Origin: Clostridia bacterium
GTDB lineage: Bacteria; Bacillota; Clostridia; Christensenellales; Aristaeellaceae
Assembly (NCBI GenBank): GCA_017534885.1
Contig: JAFXVR010000009.1
Location: 1 to 44,969, forward strand
Direction: 5' to 3'
DNA: 44,969 bases
Made by a program: the position numbers and the translations under genes. This document shows, in pieces, positions 31,061 to 39,516 of the stretch (position 1 is its first letter; each line of letters opens with the position of its first letter). Under the pieces are notes generated by a model that saw nothing but the letters and a program-made list of their open reading frames with translations, was not told the DNA's origin and did not search any database.

Positions 31061-31855
31061 TCACTCCAGCCGCTGCTGAAGATTGGCGCGGGTCTCCTCG
31101 GCAAACTCGTACTGGGTCATGTACTCGCCGGAGAACTGGTGCAGGGCGTAGGGGTCGCCGCTGAGGTAGCGGTAGTAGTCGCAGTCCACCCGGCTGACGT
31201 TGATGCCCAATTCGCCCCGGTCCCGGATCAGCGCGTCCTCCGCGCCGATATCGCGGAAGGTGTTCGTCATCTCGGCGATGAGCACCCGCAGGTGGCTCTT
31301 GCGGGTCTCGGAGACCGTATCCTCGGGCCAGAGGTTGCCGATCATCATGTCGATGGAGCACATGGCCCCGCGGCGGTCGATCAGGTAGGCGAAGAGCTCC
31401 TTGCACCTGGCTCGGGGGAAGCGCAGGGGTCTGTCCTGATGAAAGACCTCGAAGGTGCCGAAGCAGCGCACCTTCAGGGGTCTGTCCTGCGGCACGGCGA
31501 TCTGGTAGCGCAGGTGATTCAGCACGCCCCGGACGGCCTTTTCGGTGATGGGCTTGATGAGATAGCCGCAGGCGTAGAGTTCAAAGGCCTGGAGGGCATA
31601 CTCCTCATAGCCGGTGATGAAGACAATGTTGATGAGGGGATGCTTCTCCTGCAGGCGGCGCGCCAGCTCCAGCCCGTCCATGCCCGGCATTTCCACATCC
31701 AGGAAGGCCGCATCGATGGGCTCTCCGGCGGAAAGGCGCAGGGCTTCCAGGGGATCGGTGGCGGTTCGGTGCACGCCCTGGGGGTCGATGCGCTGCAGGA
31801 TGCGCTGCATGGCGTCCACCACCAGCTGGCGGTCATCCACGCTGAGGGTGTGCAC
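31061..31855 (-). CDS. Response regulator with winged-helix (SARP/OmpR-type) output domain
   Basis: 264 aa. Residues 1-120 are a receiver: acidic pair D7-D8, phospho-acceptor D53 in AAFLDVEMPGMDG, and lysine in YLIKPI. The C-terminal half begins KVRCFGTFEVFHQDRPLRFPRARCKELFAYLIDRRG and continues IDMMIGNLWPED..RKSHLRVLIAEM, the pattern of a Trans_reg_C/SARP winged helix. After that (RGELGINVSRVDCDYYRYLSG) comes a short piece like the start of a BTAD region, truncated compared with SARPs. LytS-type kinases usually pair with LytTR or AraC regulators, so this output type is uncommon. The start is GTG at 31855, overlapping the kinase gene by 23 bp with GGAG upstream. Confidence 0.87.
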   Translation of the reverse strand: MHTLSVDDRQLVVDAMQRILQRIDPQGVHRTATDPLEALRLSAGEPIDAAFLDVEMPGMDGLELARRLQEKHPLINIVFITGYEEYALQAFELYACGYLIKPITEKAVRGVLNHLRYQIAVPQDRPLKVRCFGTFEVFHQDRPLRFPRARCKELFAYLIDRRGAMCSIDMMIGNLWPEDTVSETRKSHLRVLIAEMTNTFRDIGAEDALIRDRGELGINVSRVDCDYYRYLSGDPYALHQFSGEYMTQYEFAEETRANLQQRLE

Positions 31856-32948
31856 GGTATCTCATCTCCATTCTCGGAATGGTGATCACAGCCCTGGCGC
31901 CCTCCGGGGTGCGGGTCAGCGCCAGCGTGCCCTGACAGAGTTTATTCAGGCGCGTTTCGACGTTCTTCATGGCCACACCCACGTGCTCCTGCTCCCGGGT
32001 GGTCAGGGCGGCCTCGCCGGTGCCGTTGTCCGTCACGGTGACGCGCACAAAGCGCCCGATGGCCTCGGTGCGCACCAGCACCCGCCCCTGGCCGTCCCTG
32101 CGGCTGAGCGCGCCGTGGCGGATCGCGTTTTCCACAATCGGCTGAAGGGTCAGGGCCGGAAGGGCAAAATCCCCCGCCTGCAGGTCGAAATCGAGGGTGA
32201 AGCGCCGGGAGGGATCGGCCTTCTCGAGGGCGGCGTAGGCTTTGATGTGCTCCAGCTCCCGGTTGAAGGGAATCAGTTCCTCGCTGGTCAGGGCGGCCAT
32301 GTTGCCCCGCAGGTAGCCCGCAAAGTCGTCAATGCGCGCGGCGGCGGCCTCCGGGTCAGTATAGCAGAGCTCGCGGATGCTCATCAGCGCGTTGGAGATG
32401 AAGTGCGGGCGAATCTGATCCACCAGCAGCCGGGCCTGGCGGATGTCGAGCTCCTCCTCGCGCTGGCGGATCACGCGGGAATTCTCCAGCGCCAGGAGGA
32501 TCTGCACCAGCCCGAGGGATGCGGAGTAAACCAGTCCCAGCAGTCCCACCCGGAACAGGAAGGACTCGATGATCAGCGCGAGGATCACGGGCACCAGCGC
32601 GGCAGCCATCAGGTTCAGCGGAAGGGGATTGACGCGCTTCCACAGGCGCAGGCGGCCATCCGCGTCGGTCATGATGCAGCCGAGGAGGGCGGTGGCGGAG
32701 GCGGCGTCCAGCAGGGCGGCAGTGAGGGAGTTGGAGTTGGCCTGGGTGTAACTGGCGGTGGACAGCAGGTTGAGGCCGGCGGCCACCTTCAGCACCAGGG
32801 CAAACCAGTGCAGGCCCTCGGCGACAGCCAGCAGGCGCATGGGTTTCGTCCGATGATGCCGGGCGAGCAGAGGCAGGATGGTGACCATCAGGAAGAAGGC
32901 GCTCCCGCCGTCCAGCGCGATGTTGACGAGAATCAGCTGCTCGGTCAT
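31833..32948 (-). CDS. Sensor histidine kinase, LytS/YesM (His_kinase) type
   Basis: 371 aa. About six N-terminal membrane segments (residues ~5-155) with short loops and no large extracellular domain, then a linker helix and the His_kinase domain with H182 in IRPHFISNALMSI. The ATP-binding half has LQPIVENAIRHG (N box), VTDNGTGE and HVGVAMKNVETRL. It phosphorylates the downstream response regulator. The ligand would have to be sensed in or near the membrane. ATG 32948 has AAGGAG at good spacing, 10 bases after the upstream membrane protein gene; an upstream in-frame start would overlap that gene. Confidence 0.92.
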   Translation of the reverse strand: MTEQLILVNIALDGGSAFFLMVTILPLLARHHRTKPMRLLAVAEGLHWFALVLKVAAGLNLLSTASYTQANSNSLTAALLDAASATALLGCIMTDADGRLRLWKRVNPLPLNLMAAALVPVILALIIESFLFRVGLLGLVYSASLGLVQILLALENSRVIRQREEELDIRQARLLVDQIRPHFISNALMSIRELCYTDPEAAAARIDDFAGYLRGNMAALTSEELIPFNRELEHIKAYAALEKADPSRRFTLDFDLQAGDFALPALTLQPIVENAIRHGALSRRDGQGRVLVRTEAIGRFVRVTVTDNGTGEAALTTREQEHVGVAMKNVETRLNKLCQGTLALTRTPEGARAVITIPRMEMRYRAHPQRG

Positions 32949-32958
32949 GGAGTCTCCT

Positions 32959-33747
32959 TCAATCAGAGAGTATCGCAACAGTCCTGGCCGCGCGGTAGGC
33001 GGAAAGGATGATGCGCAGGTGCACCAGCATGCGCAGCGCGGTTGAAACCGCCAGCAGAAGCAGTCCGAAGTTCATGAGCCTCAGCAGGAATTGCGGCCCC
33101 GTGTAGTTTTCCGGAACGGAAGGGGCGAAGGGGTTGACAATGAGTGCGCAGATAACAGCGATGCCGCCGCCGGAGATCATGCCGGCCGCGGACACGGCGA
33201 GAAAGCGGCCGATGATCTCGATGTTCCGGCTGGACTTCGCGCTGCCGCCGCAGTCATAGCAGAGCTGCCGGAAGCCCGCCAGCAGATGCCGCCCCGACAT
33301 CCAGGAGGTCACAAAAAAGCAGCCGATTTCCAGCACCGAGATCAGCACCATATAGACCAGATACAGGCTGCCCATGTTCTCCAGCGGCAGGCCGCGGTTG
33401 TTCAGGGCCACGTAAACCCCGTCCAGGAGGATGCTCGCAGCGGCGCAGAGCAGCTGCGCAATGCACCAGCTCCGGCAGAGGGCGAAGTCCCGGCAGTCCT
33501 CATAGGCCTCGCCGAGCCCGTTGATGAGCATCACAATGGCCAGCACGTGCAGGCAGCCCAGCAGCACCGACAGCGCCTCCCAGTACGGGCCCTCAGACAA
33601 GGTGCTCAGCGGTATGGTGAATGTGGCGCTCTGCATAGAGAGCCCCAGCGCGGTTCCCAGCAGGCTCGACCGGATGACGCGGTAAACCAGCAGCGCCAGT
33701 GCGCCCCAGAAAATCTTGCGGAACCCCGCCGCGTTCAGACCGCCCAA
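32959..33747 (-). CDS. Multi-pass membrane protein of a two-component operon, unknown function
   Basis: 262 aa with about seven hydrophobic segments (near residues 12-35, 58-80, 90-112, 128-150, 185-215, 222-250) and short loops. A cysteine pair (CYDCGG) lies in one loop. I recognise no family. Its gene ends 10 bases before the kinase start, so it is probably a sensory or transport partner of the kinase. The start is TTG at 33747, with GGAGG eight bases upstream and no ATG alternative. Upstream lies the hairpin-array element. Confidence 0.75.
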   Translation of the reverse strand: MGGLNAAGFRKIFWGALALLVYRVIRSSLLGTALGLSMQSATFTIPLSTLSEGPYWEALSVLLGCLHVLAIVMLINGLGEAYEDCRDFALCRSWCIAQLLCAAASILLDGVYVALNNRGLPLENMGSLYLVYMVLISVLEIGCFFVTSWMSGRHLLAGFRQLCYDCGGSAKSSRNIEIIGRFLAVSAAGMISGGGIAVICALIVNPFAPSVPENYTGPQFLLRLMNFGLLLLAVSTALRMLVHLRIILSAYRAARTVAILSD

Positions 33748-33800
33748 TCAGATCGCCTCCGGAAGAGTGAGGAGTTCAGAGCTCAGAGGTAGGAGGTTGA

Positions 33801-33980
33801 AGGTTTTCATGGCGAAGCCAATTCATGGAGCGAAGCGAGATTTCATGGCGCAGCCATTTCATGCGCGAAGCGCTTTTCATTCTGTCGCGGGGGGAGACGG
33901 AATGAAATGCCTGACGGCATGAAATGCGCCTGACGGCGCGTGAAATGTGCCTTCGGCACGTGAAATGCCCAGCAGGGCAT
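33801..33980. repeat. Array of small hairpins with mirrored TTTCAT/ATGAAA linkers
   Basis: About nine short hairpins in 180 bp. Left half: TGGC-GAA-GCCA (33810-33820), a degenerate one (33827-33838), TGGC-GCA-GCCA (33846-33856), GCGC-GAA-GCGC (33863-33873), each separated by TTCAT or TTTCAT. Centre: an 11-bp stem TTCATTCTGTC / GACGGAATGAA (33876-33906). Right half: ATGCC-TGAC-GGCAT, GCGCC-TGAC-GGCGC, GTGCC-TTC-GGCAC, ATGCCC-AGCA-GGGCAT, separated by GAAAT. Stems differ in sequence yet stay paired. Flanks carry GAGGTAGGA and GGTTGAAGG in inverted orientation. It lies between the GNAT stop and the membrane-protein start and codes for nothing visible. Confidence 0.9.
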
Positions 33981-33992
33981 AGTGTCCTACCT

Positions 33993-34568
33993 TCAACCTT
34001 CAACCTGAGCCGCATCCCCCATCAGCTCTTCCCTCAGCCCTCCATACATGCAGATATCCACGATTCCCCGGTTGTTCCTGGCGGCCTGGCGGAGGGTGCC
34101 CTCGTATTTCAGGCCGCATTTGCGCATGACGGCGCCGGAACGGGGGTTGGCGGTGTCGTGTCCGGCTTCGATGCGGTTGAAGCCCACCGTGCCGCAGAGG
34201 AAGGCAATGACAGCCGAAAAGGCCTCGGTCATGATGCCCTGATGCCACCAGTCGTGGCCGACGCAGTAGCCGATGTGGGCGAGGCCCAGATCCTCATTGC
34301 TCTGCACCACGGTGATGGAACCGATGGGCTCGCCGAGGCGCTTCAGCTCAATGGCCCACTGGTAATAATCCGGCTGAGGATACCGCTCCACCCAGCTGGA
34401 GATCACCCTTTCCGTCACGGACGGATCGGCGTGGGGCGGCCAGGTCAGGAACTCGGTCACCCGGGGATCGGAGCACCAGTTCCGGAAGGCGGCCCCGGCG
34501 TCCGTCAGCCGGAAGGGCCTGAGCAGCAGCCGCCCGGTTTCAAGGGGCTGTGTTCCGCAGTGGTTCAT
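33993..34568 (-). CDS. GNAT family N-acetyltransferase (RimJ/RimL-like)
   Basis: 191 aa acetyl-CoA-dependent acetyltransferase. The opening LETGRLLLRPFRLTDAGAAFRNW, the central GEPIGSITVV, the acetyl-CoA pyrophosphate loop region HIGYCVGHDWWHQGIMTEAF, and NPRSGAVMRKCGLKYEGTLRQA are the RimJ/RimL pattern. The substrate may be a protein N-terminus or a small amine; not determinable. The last residues (AQVEG) and the stop lie in the flanking repeat of the hairpin array, so the element appears to have replaced the original C-terminus or abuts it. GGGAGGGAG precedes the ATG. Confidence 0.92.
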   Translation of the reverse strand: MNHCGTQPLETGRLLLRPFRLTDAGAAFRNWCSDPRVTEFLTWPPHADPSVTERVISSWVERYPQPDYYQWAIELKRLGEPIGSITVVQSNEDLGLAHIGYCVGHDWWHQGIMTEAFSAVIAFLCGTVGFNRIEAGHDTANPRSGAVMRKCGLKYEGTLRQAARNNRGIVDICMYGGLREELMGDAAQVEG

Positions 34569-34586
34569 GCCTCTCCCTCCCTGCGC

Positions 34587-35042
34587 TCACTCTCCCTGCG
34601 GCTGAAGCAGGGCGGGATCCACCGGCCAGACCTGCGCTTCCATGCTCAGGCTGAGCCTTTCGGCGAGAACGTCGGTCAGGGTGGTCTCCGCCGCGTCCCA
34701 GTTGGCGGTGTCCGCCCCGAAGGCGTAGAACAGGGCCAGCACCCGGTCCCCGGCGGAAAAGAGCACGCAGGCCACATTCTTCGCCGCCAGCAGACGGCAG
34801 TCGGCGAAGTCCGGCGCGGCGTCTTCAGGCAGGGCGTTTTCCCGGGCCTGCCAGTCCCGCAGCAGCAGGGCGGCCAGCTCAGCCCGGGCGGTCTCGTCCG
34901 CCGTCCAGGCCGCGGCATCCCGATTTTCAGCCTTCGTCAGCGCCGGGTCAAAGGCCTGCATCTCCGCCAGGCCCGACAGGGGGCAGAGCAGGCAGAGGGT
35001 CAGCGTCAGCAGCAATACGCATATCAGGCGGCGATCTTTCAC
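34587..35042 (-). CDS. Small secreted protein of unknown function
   Basis: 151 aa. Residues 1-25 form a signal peptide (KDRR, leucine-rich core, SGLAE). The mature part is Ala-rich and acidic, with DCRLLAAKNVACVLFSAGDRVLALFYAFGADTANWDAAETTL; two cysteines could form a disulfide. No recognised domain. The start is GTG at 35042 because GGGAGG lies eight bases upstream and the signal peptide begins there. It ends 18 bases before the GNAT start in the same direction, so the two may be co-transcribed. Confidence 0.75.
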   Translation of the reverse strand: MKDRRLICVLLLTLTLCLLCPLSGLAEMQAFDPALTKAENRDAAAWTADETARAELAALLLRDWQARENALPEDAAPDFADCRLLAAKNVACVLFSAGDRVLALFYAFGADTANWDAAETTLTDVLAERLSLSMEAQVWPVDPALLQPQGE

Positions 35043-35115
35043 GGAAGCTTCCTCCCTTCTGGTCAGGCTCATCATAGCACGGCCTTCCGCCGCTGGCAAG
35101 AGAACAACTGTAAAT

Positions 35116-36327
35116 TCAGGCCTGCCCGGCGCTTTTCAGCCGCTTCTCCTCCCGCCTCCGGTCACGCCGCGCCCAGAGCTTTTTCAGCCCCCAGGCGGCG
35201 GGCTTCTCCACCAGATAGGTCACCAGCGCGGCGGCGGCCAGGGAGAGGCCGAAGGACAGCAGGGTGTAGCGGAGCTGCCATTCGAGGCCGGCCTGGCCGG
35301 GGTTTTCATAGCCGCTGATGTCCGAGGGGATGCCCCAGCGCTTCAGCTGCACGGCCAGCTGCTGATGGATCAGGTAGAAGTTCATGGAGATGCCCGCCAG
35401 GAAGCGCATCACCGGATTGCCGAAGAGCAGGCGGATGGGCTTGAGGGCGAAGGGCAGGGACAGCATGATGCAGCAGAGGATCAGCGCCCAGGCCGGGCGG
35501 CGCAGCATCTGGCCGGACTGGATGTCGGGATAGCTGAAGGAGCGGGCCTGTTCCTTCAGCAGGATCACCGAGAGGAAGAAGCCCAGGGCCATCAGCGCGG
35601 TGGCGAGGAGCTGCCAGAGGAGCTTTTTCCCGGCGCGCTCATACCGCGCCTTCAGCTCGGGGAAGGCCAGGGCCGCGCCCATGCCGATGGCGTACACGTC
35701 AAAGAAGCAGATCAGCTGATTGACCACCATCTGGTACTCGGTGTACCGCCACAGGAACCAGCCCCGGGCGTAGGCCGAGACCGCGCACAGCCCCAGCAGC
35801 ACCGCCAGGGGCTTTTTGACCGCGGCCCTGGCGATCCAGGGGAAGAGCAGGTACATCTGCATCTCCACCGCGATGGTCCAGGTGAAGCCGCCCAGGGGCG
35901 AGCCCAGGTAGGTCTTGTAGAACCAGTTGAAGGTGAAGGTGAGGTGCGCCAGCAGGTCGGGCAGGATGTCCCCCTGAGAGCGATACAGCCCCTGGGGCAG
36001 CGCTACGCCGAAGAACATCGCCAGGATGATGAACACAAAGCTGGGCACGATCCGCGCCACTCTGCGCCGGTAGAAGTCCCGGGTGCCCGGCATCCAGCCG
36101 CCCTCCCGGCGTCCGTACACCCAGGGCAGGAACAGCAAAAAGCCGCTCAGCAGGATGGTGCCGTCCACCTCCATGTAACCTGAGCGCACCAGAAAATCCA
36201 GCGAGACGCGCCCGATGTGCGGCGTCAGCCAGGACTGCTGCCATATGTGGAACCATGCGACAATAAAGACCAGCAGCACCCGGAAGCCATCCAGCTCCGG
36301 GATGCGCGGCGAACTGCTCCGGGCCAA
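35116..36327 (-). CDS. Acyltransferase family 3 (OafA/YrhL-like) membrane protein
   Basis: 403 aa with about ten membrane segments. The family transfers acetyl or other acyl groups across the membrane onto surface sugars, peptidoglycan or lipids. The N-terminal ELDGFRVLLVFIVAWFHIWQ holds the conserved R/H region, followed by GTILLSGFLLFLPWV and FYRRRVARIVPSFVFII, which are standard for the family; a later helix has IAVEMQMYLLFP. There is no fused SGNH esterase domain, so a separate partner would be needed if it follows the OatA logic. The start is TTG at 36327 with AAAGGAG six bases upstream. It follows mrp closely in the same direction. Confidence 0.93.
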   Translation of the reverse strand: MARSSSPRIPELDGFRVLLVFIVAWFHIWQQSWLTPHIGRVSLDFLVRSGYMEVDGTILLSGFLLFLPWVYGRREGGWMPGTRDFYRRRVARIVPSFVFIILAMFFGVALPQGLYRSQGDILPDLLAHLTFTFNWFYKTYLGSPLGGFTWTIAVEMQMYLLFPWIARAAVKKPLAVLLGLCAVSAYARGWFLWRYTEYQMVVNQLICFFDVYAIGMGAALAFPELKARYERAGKKLLWQLLATALMALGFFLSVILLKEQARSFSYPDIQSGQMLRRPAWALILCCIMLSLPFALKPIRLLFGNPVMRFLAGISMNFYLIHQQLAVQLKRWGIPSDISGYENPGQAGLEWQLRYTLLSFGLSLAAAALVTYLVEKPAAWGLKKLWARRDRRREEKRLKSAGQA

Positions 36328-36356
36328 GTGAATCTCCTTTCAGCGGGCGGCTCCCC

Positions 36357-37187
36357 TTACAGCATTCTCTCCAGCGTGTCCGCGACGCCGTCCATCGCCT
36401 GGATGTTCAGGCTGTCGACCTTGCCCGCGTCGCAGGCTTCGGCGATGGCGGGATCGATGGGGAGCTGGGCCAGCAGGGGCAGGGAGTGGGCCGCGGCCAC
36501 CTTCATGGTGCGGCTCTGGCCGAAGGGATAGAGCTTCTTCCCGCAGTCCGGGCAGGACATGTAGGCCATGTTTTCCACCAGGCCCAGCACGGGGATATTC
36601 ATCATCTTCGCCATGTTGACGGCCTTTTCCACGATCATCCCCACCAGCTCCTGGGGGCTGAGGACAATCAGGATGCCGTCCACGGGCAGGGACTGGAAGA
36701 CCGTCAGCGGCACGTCGCCCGTTCCCGGAGGCATGTCCACAAAGAGGAATTCCTTGGCGCCCCAGTTGACGTCCGTCCAGAACTGGCGCACCACGCCGGA
36801 GATCAGTGAGCCGCGCCACACCACGGGGGCGGTCTCGTCCTCCAGCAGCAGGTTGATGCTCATCAGCTCAATGCCCGAGCCGGTCAGCGCCGGCAGGATG
36901 TTGCCCTCCGCGTCGCCGTAGGCCTTTTCGGTCACGCCGAACATCTTCGGGATGGACGGGCCGGTGATGTCGGCGTCCATGATGCCCACCCGGTGTCCGC
37001 GCCGCTGCATGGCCACCGCGCTCAGGCTGGTCACCAGGCTCTTGCCCACGCCGCCCTTGCCGCTCACCACACCGATGACCTTTTTGATGTCGCTGTGTTT
37101 GTTGGCCGGCGCCAGCAGGCTCTCCGGCTGTTCCCTCGACGCGCAGTTCGCCTGGCAGGACGCGCAGTCGTGATTGCATTCAGACAT
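36357..37187 (-). CDS. Mrp/NBP35 (ApbC) family Fe-S carrier P-loop ATPase
   Basis: 276 aa. It binds and transfers Fe-S clusters to apoproteins. The N-terminus is cysteine-rich (CNHDCASCQANC), the Walker A is SGKGGVGKS, DADITGPSIP and DMPPGTGD follow in the Mrp order, and the dimer-bridging CxxC is in MSCPDCGKKLYPFG. Length is standard for the form with an N-terminal cysteine segment. GAGGTGA precedes the ATG. Functionally it could receive clusters from IscU at 28203, though the genes are 8 kb apart. Confidence 0.94.
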   Translation of the reverse strand: MSECNHDCASCQANCASREQPESLLAPANKHSDIKKVIGVVSGKGGVGKSLVTSLSAVAMQRRGHRVGIMDADITGPSIPKMFGVTEKAYGDAEGNILPALTGSGIELMSINLLLEDETAPVVWRGSLISGVVRQFWTDVNWGAKEFLFVDMPPGTGDVPLTVFQSLPVDGILIVLSPQELVGMIVEKAVNMAKMMNIPVLGLVENMAYMSCPDCGKKLYPFGQSRTMKVAAAHSLPLLAQLPIDPAIAEACDAGKVDSLNIQAMDGVADTLERML

Positions 37188-37355
37188 GGTCTTTTCACCT
37201 CAGGAATATTTGCTCAGCCCGGCGGCTGTCATCATCATCAATTCCACGCCCGCGCCCGGATTCCTGCCGGCGGGAACAAAACCGGATTCTGATTCGTCTG
37301 ATGGGAGGATGGCGCCGCGAGTATTGCGAAATCCCCGCAGGCGCTTCTCCGCCGC

Positions 37356-37383
37356 TTGACATTCTTCTGTTTCGCGCTACAAT
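37356..37383 (+). promoter_or_regulatory. Promoter of the PG-binding lipoprotein gene
   Basis: Perfect TTGACA (37356-37361), 16-bp spacer, TACAAT (37378-37383), about 38 bp before the start codon. Confidence 0.75.
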
Positions 37384-37420
37384 GAAAGTGACAGCATATG
37401 TTAGGAAAGGAGTCATGTCC

Positions 37421-39247
37421 GTGAAACGCCAGATCAAAATCCTCCTGCTGGCCCTCGCGCTGCTGGCGCTGGCCTTCGGGCTGACGGGCTGCTATGTTCC
37501 CCCGGACGAGGTGACCAACAACACCGACAATATGTACGTGGGCAATTCCACCATCCCCTTTGCCACCATCGCCCCGACGGCGACGGTCACGCCCACGGCG
37601 GAGCCCACGGCCACGCCCATTCCCCAGGCCACGGCCGTGCCCACCGAAGAAGTCAACTGGGACAGCTGGGCCGCCACGGGCACGCCCACCGAGCGTCCGC
37701 CGGCCACCACCCGGCCCGTCGCCATCATCACGCCCAATCCCACCGACGTGCCCACCGCCACCCCGGCCAGCCTGCAGATGGGCTCCAGCGGGGCTGAGGT
37801 GCGCCGCCTCCAGCAGCGGCTGAAGGATCTGAAGTATTACACCGGCTCGGTGGACGGCGATTTCGGCGCGGGCACCAAGGCCGCCGTGGAAGCCTTCCAG
37901 CGGAACAACGGCCTGAGCGTGGACGGCAAGGCCGGCCCCAGGACCACTGCCAAGCTCTATTCCTCCTCCGCGAAGGCCGCCCCCGCCGGTACCGCGACAC
38001 CCCGGGCCACCGCGACCCCGAAGGCCACCACCGTGCCGCGCACCGATGTCTATCTGGCCCTGGGCTCCACCGGAAACCAAGTGACCACCCTGCAGACCCG
38101 GCTGATCGCCTTGGGCTATCTCACCGGCGTGGCGGACGGCAGTTACGGGGAAGCCACCCAGGCCGCGGTGGAGGCCTACCAGAACCGGGTGAAGGGCCTC
38201 TGGGCGGACGGCAAGGCCGGCCCGGAAACCCTCGCCAGCATTTATTCCAATACCGCGCCTAAGGCCAGCAGCGTCGTCGCGCAGATCGGCAGCGGCCAGG
38301 CCCTCCAGGAGGGCGACAGCGGCGCCGCGGTCCGCGCCCTGCAGCAGCAGCTCAAGAAGCTCGGCTACTACAGCGGCACGGTGGACGGCGACTTCGGCAG
38401 CGGCACGGCCTCCGCGGTGCTGGCCTTCCAGAAGGCCAACGGCCTCTCGGCGGACGGCAAGGCGGGCACCGGCACCTTCAACCGCCTCTACTCGCCCAAC
38501 GCCATCCCCAACGGCGGCTCCTCGGGCGGGGACAGCGGCGGCGTGTCCTCCACGGGCTATGTCACCTTAGAGCAGGGCTCCGAGGGCGAGGCTGTCAAGA
38601 AGCTGCAGCAGGCCCTCAAAAATCAGGGCTACTATTCCGGCTCGGTGGACGGCAAGTACGGCCCGGGCACTGTGGCGGCGGTCATCCTCTTCCAGCAGAG
38701 CCGCAACATCCAGGCCGACGGCAAGGCCGGCCCCGCCACCCAGCGTCTGCTGTACAACACGAGCACCAGCATCACCTACACCACCCTCCGCCCCGGTGAC
38801 CGCGGCACGGCGGTGACCAACCTGCAGTACACCCTCTATGAGCTGGGCTACTACTCCGGCTCCATCGACGGCATCTACGGCGACACCACCTCCGACGCGG
38901 TGCGTTCCTTCCAGATCCGCAACAAGGTGGATCCGGTGGACGGCGTGGCCGGCAGCGCCACCCTGCAGAAGCTCTACTCGGCCTCGGCCATCCCGGACAA
39001 GGCCCCCAACACCACCTACACCACCCTGCGCCCGGGCGACATCGGCGAGGAAGTGCTGGAGCTCAAGGACATGCTGGTGCAGCTGGGCTACATGGTCTTC
39101 GACAACAGCAACGTCTACACCGAGGCCACCCGCCTGGCTGTGATCCGCTTCCAGACCTACAACGGTCTGAATGCCGACGGCATCGCCGGCCCGGATACCC
39201 AGGCCAAGCTCTACGGCCCCAACCCCCTGGCCAACCCTGAAAAGTAA
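37421..39247 (+). CDS. Lipoprotein with six peptidoglycan-binding repeats
   Basis: 608 aa. A type II signal peptide ends in the lipobox LTGC (C24). A Thr/Pro/Ala-rich linker (~30-125) is followed by six PG_binding_1 units of ~65 residues (LxxGSxGxxVxxLQxxLxxLGYYxGxVDGxFGxxTxxAVxxFQ...), starting near residues 125, 212, 295, 385, 455 and 530; the last lacks the VDG turn (FDNSNV instead) and is degenerate. No catalytic domain is attached, unlike cell-wall hydrolases that use one or two repeats, so it may link membrane and wall. GTG 37421 is chosen since AAAGGAG is 8 bases upstream, against 2 for ATG 37415. A strong promoter precedes it. Confidence 0.9.
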   Translation: MKRQIKILLLALALLALAFGLTGCYVPPDEVTNNTDNMYVGNSTIPFATIAPTATVTPTAEPTATPIPQATAVPTEEVNWDSWAATGTPTERPPATTRPVAIITPNPTDVPTATPASLQMGSSGAEVRRLQQRLKDLKYYTGSVDGDFGAGTKAAVEAFQRNNGLSVDGKAGPRTTAKLYSSSAKAAPAGTATPRATATPKATTVPRTDVYLALGSTGNQVTTLQTRLIALGYLTGVADGSYGEATQAAVEAYQNRVKGLWADGKAGPETLASIYSNTAPKASSVVAQIGSGQALQEGDSGAAVRALQQQLKKLGYYSGTVDGDFGSGTASAVLAFQKANGLSADGKAGTGTFNRLYSPNAIPNGGSSGGDSGGVSSTGYVTLEQGSEGEAVKKLQQALKNQGYYSGSVDGKYGPGTVAAVILFQQSRNIQADGKAGPATQRLLYNTSTSITYTTLRPGDRGTAVTNLQYTLYELGYYSGSIDGIYGDTTSDAVRSFQIRNKVDPVDGVAGSATLQKLYSASAIPDKAPNTTYTTLRPGDIGEEVLELKDMLVQLGYMVFDNSNVYTEATRLAVIRFQTYNGLNADGIAGPDTQAKLYGPNPLANPEK

Positions 39248-39415
39248 ACCCCTCCGGAGGCGGACCGGCCTGCCCGATCCCCTCCTTTTCTGTCCGTTGC
39301 CGCCGGATTGTGTCAATTCGCCGCTTTCTGTTTCGCAATCATTGCGGATTGTAGCCTGAACAGCGGCATTCTGTAAGGAGACCGTAAAAAATTTATGACG
39401 GACGGCAAAATCATC

Positions 39416-39444
39416 TTTACAAATCCGTTGAGAAACGGTATAAT
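39416..39444 (+). promoter_or_regulatory. Promoter of the Fn3 protein gene
   Basis: TTTACA (39416-39421), 17-bp spacer, perfect TATAAT (39439-39444). The leader of ~65 bases carries AAAGGAG (39499-39505) before the ATG at 39517. Confidence 0.82.
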
Positions 39445-39516
39445 GACTCCGTGAATGTCTGCAAAGACAAGAAACATGCCCTTGCGGAACAACAATGCAA
39501 AGGAGTGTCTGACAGC

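Noticed and set aside
33801..33980. CRISPR array
   Set aside because: The repeated parts are only 5-6 bases and the units are palindromic with variable stems; there are no 25-40-bp direct repeats, unique spacers or cas genes.
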